A stretch of 64,000 nt of DNA from contig QRFJ01000748.1 in NCBI GenBank assembly GCA_006176705.1, forward strand, positions 124,001 to 188,000, in the 5' to 3' direction. Position 1 is the first letter of the stretch; every line of letters begins with the position of its first letter. This DNA comes from Cocos nucifera. Its lineage: Eukaryota > Streptophyta > Magnoliopsida > Arecales > Arecaceae. Position numbers and translations under genes: made by a program. The notes under the pieces are model-generated. The model saw nothing but the letters and a program-made list of their open reading frames with translations. It made no database searches and had not been told where the DNA came from. This document shows, piece by piece, positions 35,123 to 46,000 of this stretch.

Positions 35123-36337
35123 TGTTGCTCCAAGAATTGATTTTGATGATTACAAAGCATTTAAGAGAATTACTAATGAATTTGGCTTGAAAAAAGAAAT
35201 TTTGTATTTCAGAAGCAAAATCATAATTTTATCATATTTTGATCTAAGAGCCACAAGAGCAAGTATAGAAGATTTCTAATCCTTTGGAGGTAGTTCCATA
35301 ATTTTTGGATGCTTATTTTAAAAGAAAATCAAGTTTAAAGTGAAAAGGTTGACCCCTAGGTTGTCCCCTACTGAAAAGAGCTGTTTGGCATGCTGTCTCT
35401 GTGCCAAGGGTCGACGCCAGATGTTTCGAAGGCTAAAAATATAGAACAGCTTTTTTTCAAAATTTTATCTTAGAGGTCGACCTCCTGTGCCATGAGTCAA
35501 CCCATAAGTCAATTCCTGCAATGAAAATTTTTCTGCAATGACTATTTTTTTCTTATTTTGACAAGTTTTAATAATTTCTTTAATATCTCTAATGGCTACA
35601 AATCTTGTCCAGAATTCTCTCTTCCACCTATTGAAGATTTAAAAGGCTTTAAATAGGAAAAAACATAAGAGATTGATGTGATTCAATTTTAGCTCTTAGT
35701 AAAAGTCATCTTCACGCAAAGAAGCCTTTGTTTCAAGTTCACCTACCTCTCAAGAGCTTTTTCAAATCTTCAACAACCTTGAGAAAAATCAGAGAAGCTT
35801 ACTCCATCATTGTGAAAAGTGTTCTTAAGGTTTTATTTGCTCACAAAGGAAGCTAAACTTATATTTGATTGTTATTAAATCTTTTACTCTGCTTTACTGT
35901 TTTGGTTCAAGTTTTGGAAGAATTTCAAAACTTAGGAAGGTTGATCCTAACCATGAATAGGATTGTATTGGATTGGCTTGTACCCAGAAAATAAGTGTTC
36001 TAGCTTGGGATAGCTAGGGTTGGAGGTTTCCAATGGTGTATTTAGTTTGAATATGGTTAGTAAATTTTAATTCCCATGTAGGAGCTTGAGGAGTGGATGT
36101 AGGTGCAAGGAAAGCACCGAACCACTATAAATCTTGCTTGTTTATGGTGTGCTTGCTATCTTTCTTTTCTTAGTTTGTTAAATTCTTGCTCCCTAATCTT
36201 TTATATTTTTTCTCTAACTTAAATCACTTTACACACACATCTTACATATCATCATTTAATCTTGATATCTTTAAATTAGCTTTAAAATTTTAAAAATCTA
36301 ATTCACCCCCTCTCTTAGGTTGCATAGTTGGGCAATA
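35123..36337 (+). repeat. copia-4 3' LTR
   Basis: Begins TGTTGCTCCAAGAATTG and ends TTGGGCAATA, then AGAGG. It lacks about 11 bases relative to the 5' LTR. Part of the palindrome array is deleted around 35410. Confidence 0.9.
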
Positions 36338-36342
36338 AGAGG

Positions 36343-36745
36343 TGATGTCACAGTGTGAAATTCTTATTACCATAGGAGAATTTTTCAAGTAGGTCTTTGG
36401 TCAGAGTGGATATAGCCCATGATGGAGGTGGGATCAAGCGGCCTGGCTTGACCATAGAAGAATTTTTCAAGTAGGTCTTTCGTCAAAGTGGACACAATTC
36501 ATGATGGAGGTGGGATCGAGCAGCCTGGCTTGACCATAAGAAATTCTTATTACCATAGGAGAATTTTTCAAGTAGGTCTTTGGTAAGAGTGGACACAGCC
36601 CATGATGGAGGTGGGATCGAGCGGCCTGGCTTGACTCCCAGTTTGCCTATCCATGATCAGCAGGCTTGCGCTAAGGCATGGAGGTGAGATAGATCACAAG
36701 CTCTCAAAGTCAGATAGAGGTCGAATGTCGAGTCGAGGTGGAGAT
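36343..36745 (+). repeat. copia-3 3' interior with three ~82-bp repeats and polypurine tract
   Basis: Three copies of a unit starting ACCATAG-AGAATTTTTC and ending GGCCTGGCTTG lie at 36369-36450, 36451-36531 and 36552-36633. The run ends with GTCGAGGTGGAGAT, a standard copia polypurine tract, directly before the LTR. No pol coding remains. Confidence 0.8.
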
Positions 36746-37681
36746 TGTTAGGATTTGATGCCTCAAATTTGACCCATAATAAGAAGAGAATCAATTTTCA
36801 TCACAGCAGTCGGGCCAACTCTGATACATGATCAAGATGACTCAGATTGAGATCGAGTCAACTTGGATTAAGATCGAGCTGGCTATCTCAAGCAAACAAA
36901 AATAAGAGTTTGGATGAGATGCAGTCGAGCCAGCTCGACCTTTGATTGAGCCAACTTGATGGAGGCGAACAAAACATGATGGTGTTTTTCTATTTGGACA
37001 TGAATTATGATTAATCCAAGGGGTCTACGAAAGTTGCATGTGGACCATAGGATCCATCGGCTATGGAGGATTTCGATCAAGATTTGAAAGTTGGAAAATA
37101 TTCCAAGACTCCATCAAAAATATGTTCGACCCATATTAGGAGAAAGAACCCTATTAGGAATCCTATAAACTGCTGAGAAGAGGATTTTCATCCTATTTAA
37201 AGGGCTGAGATTTTATAGAGCAGAAAGATGGCGTGTGTGGCATGAGAGGCATGTAAAGAGGCTTAGGTAACCATCAAGAGAAGCTTGACAGAGCGCTGAG
37301 TATGTGCAGCCCGCGAGAGAGAGAAGCAATAGGTGCATAGCATTCAACGAGAAGGCTATGAGAGCAAAGCATTTTGTAGCTTCTAAGGATCTCCTTAGGA
37401 TTCTGAGAGAGCTTTTATGAGGGTAGCTTCTGGTTGAGAGAGATTTATGTACGATGAGTTGAGAGTGGATGTTCTCCTCTTGTACCTAATTTTCTCTTTC
37501 ATAGTAAAGCTTTGCATGCCCCATCGAGGTGAGCACTTAGGCTGATCCACGTACTTGATTGCTTTTATTATTCTATTTTTTTCTTCCTACCATAATATCT
37601 TGGTACTAGATCCTTATAAGTGGTATTGGAGTGAGTCAATATCCCAACAGATTGATATCAGAGCGAGTTGATACCATAATA
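36746..37681 (+). repeat. copia-3 3' LTR
   Basis: Starts TGTTAGGATTTGATG and ends GATACCATAATA, including the embedded primer-site copy GATTGATATCAGAGC. It is followed by TTATA, one mismatch from the TTGTA before the 5' LTR. U3 palindromes and TATA-like box are conserved. Confidence 0.8.
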
Positions 37682-38507
37682 TTATATACTTGTGAAGAGG
37701 GTTCTTCATGAGCATCGGCACTTGCCATGACCCTTAGGCCCATGATTTTAGGTTGGGAGAATGACAGCTATATCAATATATTTTATAAATATCAAATACC
37801 AACAATATATTTGAATCTAAATTATAAAATTTATTAAATAGCAAATCAATTCCAAAATAATTCAAGAATATCTATCATCTATATAGTTTGCCAATGTTCA
37901 CTGATATTATATTTCTAAAATAAAACTAAAGCCCATAAAGAAAATCATCCCAATAATAACTTGTCCATAACCAGACAAAATGCTCTATGCTCTCTTAGTA
38001 TGAGAATCTATGATCCATATTAATACGTATAAAAATAAAGATAAGTTTTGATTAGTCAATAGTATATAAGCCATATATTATGTCATTTATTTAATAAACA
38101 TTAGATGAAGTGCAAAAATATTCATTAAAAGGACACCTTATCATGAAACTAAAATATAATTTAACCATTGTGCATAGCCAAAATTATCTTAGTTTTATCA
38201 CCCAAATCTAAATTTAGTTATAACTTCAAATCATCTTTCTTTAATTACAAAGACTGTATCTATAAATTTGATTGCCACCTTCTCATAGGTGACCTTTCCC
38301 TCAAGGATCCCCATCTTGTCATGGGTCTCCTGCATCTCAGCCATGGCCTGGAAAGCCCTCTCCTTAGTGGCACAGGCTCAACCCTCTACTGCCCAAGTCT
38401 CACCCTCCAGCTCCTGCCTTAGGTCATGAAAACCCATGACCCCTCACCAAGAATAGTGAAGTTGTGCAGAAGCTGCGAAAAGGAAAGAGAATAAAATATT
38501 AAGTTAT
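37682..38507. other. Old sequence layer with a possible minus-strand coding remnant
   Basis: It is mostly AT-rich with no transposon end. At about 38270-38440 the base composition rises, and the minus strand reads a helical, charged stretch (FQAMAEMQETHDKMGILEG) with one stop upstream. This may be a piece of a degraded gene or of an unidentified element. No family is recognised. Confidence 0.35.
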
Positions 38508-40016
38508 TATTTCCCAGAGGTAACAACCTAAGAGGGGGGGATGAATTGGGTTCTTATAAAAGCTTTGGCCAAATTTAACTCTAAGCAATTATGTGCTTTG
38601 ATTTTAATCTAAGTGGTGAGGATGAGATGTATATAATATGAGTAGCAGAATTAACATAACAAAATCAAACTATGAAAGTAAAGTAAGAATTATAAGCATG
38701 TAAAGTATACAGAGAGATAGAAGAAAAAAGTACAACACAAACATACAAAGATTTATAGTGCTTCGGAGCAACCCACTCCTACGTCCACTCTCCAAGCTTC
38801 CCTTAGAAATTTCACTATAATCTACCCTTGATTACAGTGTATTTGTTTTTCTAGGCTCACAAACAAACCTAGTTAGTTTTCATAGGAGCACCAATCAAAA
38901 TCTAACACTATTAGTTTTTTGGATTCACTAACAACCTAGTTGATTTTTTGAGATCACCAACCAAAATCTACAATGTCCAATTCTGAGCTTGGACGGGCCT
39001 AAACCCCAAGTTTCTTTCTCCTAAAAAAACTTGTAAAGAAATCAAAAAATACAAGTAAAGTTTCAGCATAATATAAAAAATAGAGTATAAGCTCTTTTAA
39101 ATCCTAAAGAATAAGCTGATAATGTGCTTAATTGAAGCTTGGCTTTTCTTCAAATTGTGCTTGAGAGGATGTGAAAGATGTTGAAGAAGATTGCTTTGAA
39201 GGCTCGCTAAAATCTATGCACAACACTCCTCTTTTTTCTCCTTTTTTTGGATATTCAATATTCCTCAAAAAATCTAAAAGATTCTCACTCTAAATCCCTT
39301 AATCTCTTTCTTCTATTTTTTTTTAATTGATTCTCCATCTTTAAATACCTTTAGAGAAGGTTGGAGTGAGAGTTCTTAGCCATTGAAAGATCTGAAATAG
39401 CTGTTAGGATAAAAAAATAGCCATTGGAAAACTATCCGTCGAAAGTTATCCGCGCAGATCGAGATCTCTTGATTTTTCATGAGACCTCTCGTCAGATTTC
39501 GAGACCTCTCAATTTTTCATGAGACATCTCGCCAGAATTATGAGATCTCTCACCCTCAGAGTACATAAATGAAGTTTCTATCTCCTGAGAATGAGACGTC
39601 TCGAGTGCAACTCGAAACTTCTCGAGATTGTGCTAAAATATTGTTTTATTATGCCAGACCACTCGAAAGCTCTCGAAAAAAATTTGAGATGTCTCAAAAA
39701 ATTATGACTTTATTTTTCTTCAATGTTTGACCATCCAAACTTGAGTTTCTTGGCCCTAAACTCTTTTAAACATAATTGATTCTTTCAATTTTAATTTCTC
39801 TTCTTTTAATTATACTTTCTTCATACCAAGCCATCCAAATATGTGTGAATTTGCTCCTTTAAGTATTTTGGCATGGCATCTTGAGAGGATTTATTCTTGA
39901 GATAAATTCTTCATTTTGGATACTTGAAAAATCCTACACACATTCTTGAAATAAATGATTAGATACATAATATACTCAATATTTTGGAATCATCAAAATC
40001 AATCTCAGGGTCAATA
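38508..40016 (-). repeat. Solo Sirevirus LTR with GTTAT target duplication
   Basis: It starts TATTTCCCAGAGG and ends GGTCAATA. Identical GTTAT copies lie at 38503-38507 and 40017-40021, marking a complete integration reduced to one LTR by LTR-LTR recombination. It is a close match to the copia-5 LTR at 43868-45391 and carries the same CGAGACCTCTCG-type palindromes. Confidence 0.85.
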
Positions 40017-40021
40017 GTTAT

Positions 40022-40437
40022 AAAGGTTAGGGAAGAGTAAAGAAAAAAACCTTCATCACAAGGAGCCTGGAGAAACCTAAGCTCAGCACCTCTTTGACAT
40101 GGTAGGTCTTACTCATTGACTTGTCCACCGATAGGAGGATCATTTGTAAGGAAACTAGCAAGCATTCTAAGTATATTTTAAAATTTTTAAATAGAAAAAT
40201 AAAAGATTAAACATTTAAATCTATATTTTATATGCTTAGGATTAAATTAGAACACCAATCTAAGGATCTATAACATGAGAAACAACATGCATAATGTTGG
40301 AGGTAAAATAGCTCCCGCCGAAGTCCAATCAGATGTCCGACCTTAGTATAGTGCTATCTGAAGTACTGATGATTGAGTCCGAACTTCAACCAAGTTGTCC
40401 TCCTATTTCAGGCAAGTTCTAGAAGGTCTGCCTTCAG
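40022..40437. repeat. Duplicate of the sequence flanking copia-5
   Basis: It matches 45397-45816 throughout, including the CATAA and the first ~150 bases of the solo LTR that begins at 45669. It stops abruptly at GACCTG, where about 27 bases of Sirevirus LTR and then the copia-5 interior begin. So the flank was copied together with an LTR. Confidence 0.8.
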
Positions 40438-40465
40438 ACCTGATCAAAATCAATCTCAAAGTCAA

Positions 40466-42600
40466 CAATCTCGCTCTTTTTGATGATGACAAAATCTTGG
40501 GTATATGCACAATAAAAGAAAATAATGTATTTCTATGCATTTTGCTAAAAAATATCATGAAGTATAGATTAAACATATGAATGAGTATTTCATGAATGTT
40601 TTCAATTATTCTTTTGGTTCATTGCACATATTTCATATGCTCATAAAAAAAATGTTTCAATTCATATGAGTGAGTATTAAGTTTTTATTTCAAGCCTCAA
40701 TATAATTCATTGAGTTTCTTCAAGCATATACTCGATATTCCTCTCCCCATTTTTGACAACATCAAAAAGCTCATAAAAAAAAAAATAATAATCATCAAAA
40801 TCAATAATATGATTGTATCAAAGTAAGAATTGCATTAAGCTCAGAAAATTAATTTATATGAGTCATCAAGATCAACATCAAAGCATTAAATTGAGAGATG
40901 TATTAAATTCATGAAATAAAGTTAAATGAATCATTTTCCTTTTGAAAATTTGTCATTTGACTCAAAATAAGTTTCAAATATTTATTTTAATGTTAAAAAT
41001 TAGCTTGAATTTAAATATTATATGCTTTTCCTCTTTTTGAATGAATATGATCTTTATTTAGATTTTCAAATATGCACTTTTAAGTTTTAAGAGGAATAGA
41101 GCTTTTCAATCAAGCATAATATATACTTTAATATTCTAACTTTTTTTCTTAAGAAATTTTGGTCAATTAGAATTGAAAAAGGTATGTATCAGAAATGTAT
41201 CGAGCAAAGTAAAATAAACAGTATCAAAGCAAAAGATAGTCATATTTTCAAATTCATTGCTTTGAGTAAAATATTATTTGAAAATAAATAATTCATAAGA
41301 ATTTTGCAATGCACATGAGAAATTCAAGATCAAATTTGAATTTTCAAATGGGTTTCAAAATTTGTTCCTTGAAGTAAGAATATATTTTCAAATTAGTCAA
41401 AAATTTTTTAATCAAATCAAGTTAGAAAATATCTCTCTCTCTTTTTTTCATACTTATAGCAAGATTAATTTACTTTTCAACTTTCTTCTCTTTTTTATTT
41501 CAAATCAAGCAAATTCAACACAAATTTAACCACTAAATTTAGATTTTTAAAATTTAAAATATATTTTTAATTTTAAAGGCCTTTTTTATTAAATGATTAC
41601 TTCTTCTTTAATATTTTCTCTCCCTTATTTGAATAAATAGAGTCATTTATTTGAAAGATTTTCTTGATACCAATTAAACTAAGTTTTAGATCAAATCATG
41701 ATTTTCTTGGTTCAATATCATTTAAAGATTAATTTGCAAATTTAGCTTGACACCAATGATTTTAGTTTTGAATTAAATCAAGATGAATTGATTCAAATTA
41801 AATAGTTTAAGAATTTAGAATAATAAATTAATTTGAATTGATATCAGCAAATTAGTTAAGGCAAATCATAAAGAAATTTTTAGTCATTCTTCAAAAAGAT
41901 CATTTCTTTCTTTTCATAAGAAATATCAAGCAATTAGGTTCAGAAAAGGTATGTATTTTTAAATTTCTTTCAAATGATATCATATCAAACATATAGTTGT
42001 GTAAAATCATATTTAAAACAAAGATATTCTTCTCTTTTTGCCAAAAGATAAATCAATCAGATACATAAAAATAGTAAGTTGTTTGATATCAAATAATTAA
42101 AACTGAAGTTCTCTATGAATATTTAGCAATTTAAAACATTCATAACCAATAAGAATCTTTTAATTTAAATTCATTAATTATAAAATTTATATGAGGAGAT
42201 TTAAAATATTGTGCTAAATTTCAAAATAAACCATTTCATCCATAGCATGATATATATAAGAGAGCGTATTAATCTTTAAAATCAAAGCATTCAAATTATT
42301 ATAAGCTTCAAAATCAATCATACTTATCAAAACATGAAAGGAGTTATCATACGCATACATATTAACAAATCATTAAAGTTAATACATCAAACTTTCAATT
42401 CATAGAGTATGATCATTTTAAGCAATGATAAATCATCAAAATCAATCAAACATGCTTAATAATTATGCTAATTAATAATCAAAATATATTTAGCAAATAA
42501 AGATGGCATGGTGTGAGAATAGTTTAGATTTTATCAAATAGCACCATCAATCTATTTTCATTTCCAAGGCATCCATAAAAATTTTCTTCTTTTAGCTTCA
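40466..42600 (-). other. copia-5 AT-rich non-coding interior
   Basis: About 2.1 kb of low-complexity AT-rich sequence, with words such as GAAAAGGTATGTAT recurring (about 41180 and 41945). No reading frame matches pol. In intact Sireviruses pol occupies the equivalent place. Confidence 0.6.
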
Positions 42601-42625
42601 TTGGATTCTTGGTATACCTGCAAAA

Positions 42626-43805
42626 TTACTTCATAATTTTTGGTATCCAAGCTATCTTGGGTCCATAGGAGTTAGTATTTAAGATTCCTTTTGGAACCAA
42701 AATTTGTCTTATTAAGGGTTTGGCCAATTCTTTTAAAGTTACATTCCAAAATCTTGTGGCCAATTTGATTACATTTAAAGCACTTAAAAGAATGATCTTT
42801 GATGGAAGCTCTTGTAAAAATACCATTTGTAGTTTGCTATTTTCTTAAAGTATTAAAATTAATTTCTGTTTTATTGAAAACAGTCCCATTGAATTTTGCC
42901 AAGAATTGAAGATTTTCAAAGCTAATTACAAACTTTTTAGCTATAGGTTTCAAAACCTCAACTTCTCTTCTTAATTTCTTATTTTCTTCCAAGAGCTCTT
43001 TCTTTTCAATTGAAAGATTTTTATTTTCTTTTAGGAAAGATTTCAGAATATCATTTTTCCTTTTTAAGCTCAAGAATTTCTTTATCTAAAGAATTTTCAG
43101 ATTTAATCAGATTTTCTTTTTCTTTAGCTAAAGAATTTTTTTCTTTCATTAAATTAGAATTATTCTTTTTAAGCTCCCTACTTTTCTACCTTAACATTTA
43201 AATTTATTCATAAGTTCATTAAAGGCTTCTTGAAGCTCATCAAATGTAAATTCAGAAGAATTATCAATATTTATCTCATCATTTTGAGCCATCAAGTAAG
43301 AATTTCCGATGCTTTCTTCCTTTATCTCATTCTTTTCTTCTTTGCTTTGCTCCCCCTTAATCAATGCTTTCTTTTTCTTTTGTTTCTTCCTTTTCTTCCT
43401 CTTTTCATCCTTATGAGCCATGAGGCATATGCTGGGATGAGCTTTTTTTTCTTCTTGGGAGCTTGATTCTTCTATTTGATTTGCTTCCTCATAAATTCTT
43501 TCCAAATTCTTCCATACATGTTTTGCTAAAATATATCAAGAAATTGCATCAAATACATTTAACTCTAAGGAGCAATAAAGTATATTCATGGCCTTAGCAT
43601 TAAGTTGGACCATTTTTTTATTATACTCTTTCAATACTTTAGGGGTGTGTGAGCCATCGATTATAATCTTCCATAGGTTATAATCATGTGCTTGTATGAA
43701 GATGCGCATGTATGCTTTCCAATAACTATAATGTGAGCCATTAAAAAGGGGAGGTCTATCTATAGAATATCTTTCACTAAATAAAGACTCCATTTGGGTT
43801 GCCAT
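42626..43805 (-). pseudogene. copia-5 gag with internal deletion
   Basis: It starts at an ATG complemented at 43803-43805. RPPLFNGSHYSYWKAYMRIFI is the same capsid start as in copia-4. Soon after LELNVFDAIS the text jumps to a stretch (IYEEANQIEESSSQEEKKAH) that in copia-4 lies after the first knuckle, so most of the capsid core and the first knuckle are deleted. A lysine-rich run, a coiled coil (43000-42840) and a second knuckle-like segment near 42750-42800, in a shifted frame, follow. Confidence 0.75.
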
Positions 43806-43856
43806 TATCTTTAGCTCTAAACAGTTAGGTTAATAATCAATAACAGAGCACCTGCT

Positions 43857-43867
43857 CTGATACCAAT
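43857..43867 (-). other. copia-5 primer binding site
   Basis: The plus strand reads CTGATACCAAT before the LTR; the minus strand is ATTGGTATCAG followed by AGC, the canonical tRNA-iMet site. Confidence 0.85.
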
Positions 43868-45391
43868 TGTTGCTCAGAGGTAGCAATTCAAGAGGGGGGG
43901 GGGGGGTGAATTGGGTTCTTATAAAAGCTTTGGCCAAATTTAACTCTAAGCAATTATGTGCTTTGATTTTAATCTAAGTGGTGAGGATGAGATGTATATA
44001 ATACAGTAGAATTAAGATAACAAAATCAAACTATGAAAGTAAAGTAAAAATTATAAGCATGCAAAGTATATAGAGAGATAGAAGAAAAAAGTACAACACA
44101 AACACAAAGATTTATAGTGGTTCGGAGCAATCCGCTCCTACGTCCACTCCCCAAGCTTTCCTTGAGAATTCCACTATAATCTACCCTTGATTACAGTGTG
44201 TTTGTTTTTTTAGGCTCACAAACAAGCCTAGTTGATTTTCATAGGAGAACCAACCAAAATCTAACACCATTAGTTTTTCGGGTTCACTAATAACCTAGTT
44301 GATTTTTTGGGATCATCAACCAAAACCTATAATATTCAATTTCGGACTTGGATGGGCCTAAACCCCAAGTTTCTTTCTCTCAAAGAAACTTGTAAAGGAA
44401 TCAAAAAATACAAGTAAAGTTTCAGCATAATATAAAAAATAGAGTATAAGCTCTTTTAAATCCTAAAGAGTAAGCCGATAATGTGCTCGATTGAAGCTTG
44501 GCTTTTCTTCAAATTGTACTTGAGAGGATATGAAAGATGTTAGAGAAGATTGCTTTGAAGGCTCACTGAAATCTGTGCACAACACTCCTCTCTTTTTTTT
44601 TCTTTGGATATTCAATGTTTCTCACAAAATCTAAAAGATTCTCTCTGTAAATCCCTTAATCTCTTTCTTCTTTTTCTTCAATTGATTCTCCATCTTTAAA
44701 TACCTTTAAAAAAGGTTGGAGTGAGAGTTCTTAGCTATTGGAAGCTCTAAAATAGCCGTTGGGATCAAAAAATAGTCATTGAAAAACTATCTATTGAAGG
44801 CTATCCGTGCAGATCGAGACCTCTCGATTTTTCATGAGACCTCTAGCCAAATTTCAAGATCTCTCAATTTTTTATGAGATGTCTTGCCAGAACCGTAAGA
44901 TCTCTCGAGAAATCTGCTTGACCTCTTGCTCTCAGAGCACAGAAATGAAGTTTGTGTCTCCTGAGAATGAGACGTCTCAAGTTCAACTAGAGACCACTCG
45001 AGACTGTGCCAGAATATTGTTTCATTATGTCAAACCACTCGAGAACTCTCAAAAAAATATGAGATGTCTCAAAAAATCTTGACTTCATTTTTCTTCAATA
45101 TTTGACCTTCCAAACTTGAGTTTCTTAGCCCCAAACTCTTTTAAACATAATTGCTTCCTTCAATTTTAATTTCTTTTCTTTCAATTATACTTTCTTCATA
45201 CCAAGCCATCCAAATATGTGTGAATTTGCTCCTTTATGTATTTTGGCATGGTATCTTGAGAGAATTTATTCTTAAGATAAATTCTTCATTTTGGATACTT
45301 GAAAAATCCTACACACATTCTTGAAACACATGATTAGATACATAATATACTCAATATTTTGGAATCATCAAAATCAATCTCAAGGTCAATA
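43868..45391 (-). repeat. copia-5 5' LTR
   Basis: TGTTGCTCAGAGG to GGTCAATA on the plus strand. It is followed by TTTAT where the solo LTR has GTTAT. A 12-base G run lies near 43895. CGAGACCTCTCG and GAGACGTCTC palindromes occupy 44810-45070. Confidence 0.85.
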
Positions 45392-45396
45392 TTTAT

Positions 45397-45668
45397 GAAG
45401 GTTAGGGAAGAGTAAAGAAAAAAACACTCATCGCAAGGAGCCTGGGGAAACCTAAGCTCAGCACCTCTTTGACATGGCAGGTCTTGCTCATTGACTTGTC
45501 CACCGATATGAGGATCATTTGTAAGGAAATTGGCAAGCATTCTAAGCATATTTTAAAATTTTTAAATACAAAAATAAAAGATTAAACATTTAAATCTATT
45601 TTATATGCTTAGGATCAAATTATAAACACTAATCTAAGTATCTATAACATGAAAAATAGCATGCATAA
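45397..45668. other. Old sequence layer between copia-5 and a solo LTR
   Basis: Matches 40022-40287. The minus strand of about 45415-45530 is open in two frames (for example DKSMSKTCHVKEVLSLGF) and could be an exon remnant of the same unidentified gene or element as 38270-38440. It ends with the CATAA target duplication. Confidence 0.35.
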
Positions 45669-46000
45669 TGTTGGGGGTAAAATGGCTCCCACCGAAGTCC
45701 TATCAGATGTCCAACCTTGGTATAGTGCTATCTGAAGTATTGACGATTGAGTCCGAACTTCAACCAAGTTATCATCCTATTCCAGGCAAGTTCTAGAACG
45801 TTGGCCTTCAGACCTGGTGTGCTAGACGGTCTCCTCAGTAACAATCTACTCTGGTCTACCGATAATTGTAGAACTTGTCAGACATACTGAACTTTGATCA
45901 GACAAACTTGAATAGTGAAAGAAGTTGACATTTGACTGATTCTAATCCCTAGCTCCAGTAAGTAACTGACCCCCAGTAAAAGTCAAACCTTGATACTGTA

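Larger units (their letters stand above)
20422..36337 (+). mobile_element. copia-4: Sirevirus with envelope-like gene, interrupted by CACTA
   Basis: LTRs of 1226 and 1215 bp begin TATTGCTCC or TGTTGCTCC and end GGGCAACA or GGGCAATA. The element is flanked by a perfect AGAGG duplication (20417-20421 and 36338-36342). Order: LTR, primer site, gag with two knuckles, protease, integrase, RT-RNase H, then an extra gene, then polypurine tracts. The extra gene after RNase H is diagnostic of Sirevirus/SIRE1. Without the CACTA the element is about 10.3 kb. Confidence 0.9.
18121..37681 (+). mobile_element. copia-3: internally deleted copia element hosting copia-4
   Basis: The two LTRs (939 and 936 bp) are flanked by TTGTA and TTATA. 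Without the nested insertions the element is about 3.6 kb. Its interior keeps gag and a protease/pre-integrase piece, then after the insertion only about 400 bases with an 82-bp tandem repeat and a polypurine tract. Integrase, RT and RNase H are missing, so it was already non-autonomous when copia-4 landed at 20421. Confidence 0.8.
40438..45391 (-). mobile_element. copia-5: pol-less Sirevirus derivative
   Basis: Only one LTR is full (43868-45391). The other is cut to its first ~27 bases (40438-40464). Between them are a primer site, a gag lacking its capsid core, and an AT-rich 2 kb stretch ending in Sirevirus-type polypurine tracts (CCTCTCCCCA near 40741, inverted). No protease, integrase or RT is visible. 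It must have moved with proteins of an intact relative. Confidence 0.75.

Noticed and set aside
36746..37649. Ending the copia-3 3' LTR at CAACA (37649)
   Set aside because: Homology to the 5' LTR continues for another 32 bases, and the target duplication fits only the longer end.
38168..38422. 84-codon plus-strand open frame
   Set aside because: The minus strand of the same stretch looks more protein-like. The plus-strand product is Ser/Leu-rich without motif.
42000..42600. A pol remnant in the copia-5 interior
   Set aside because: No RT, integrase or RNase H words could be read in any frame, only AT-rich text.
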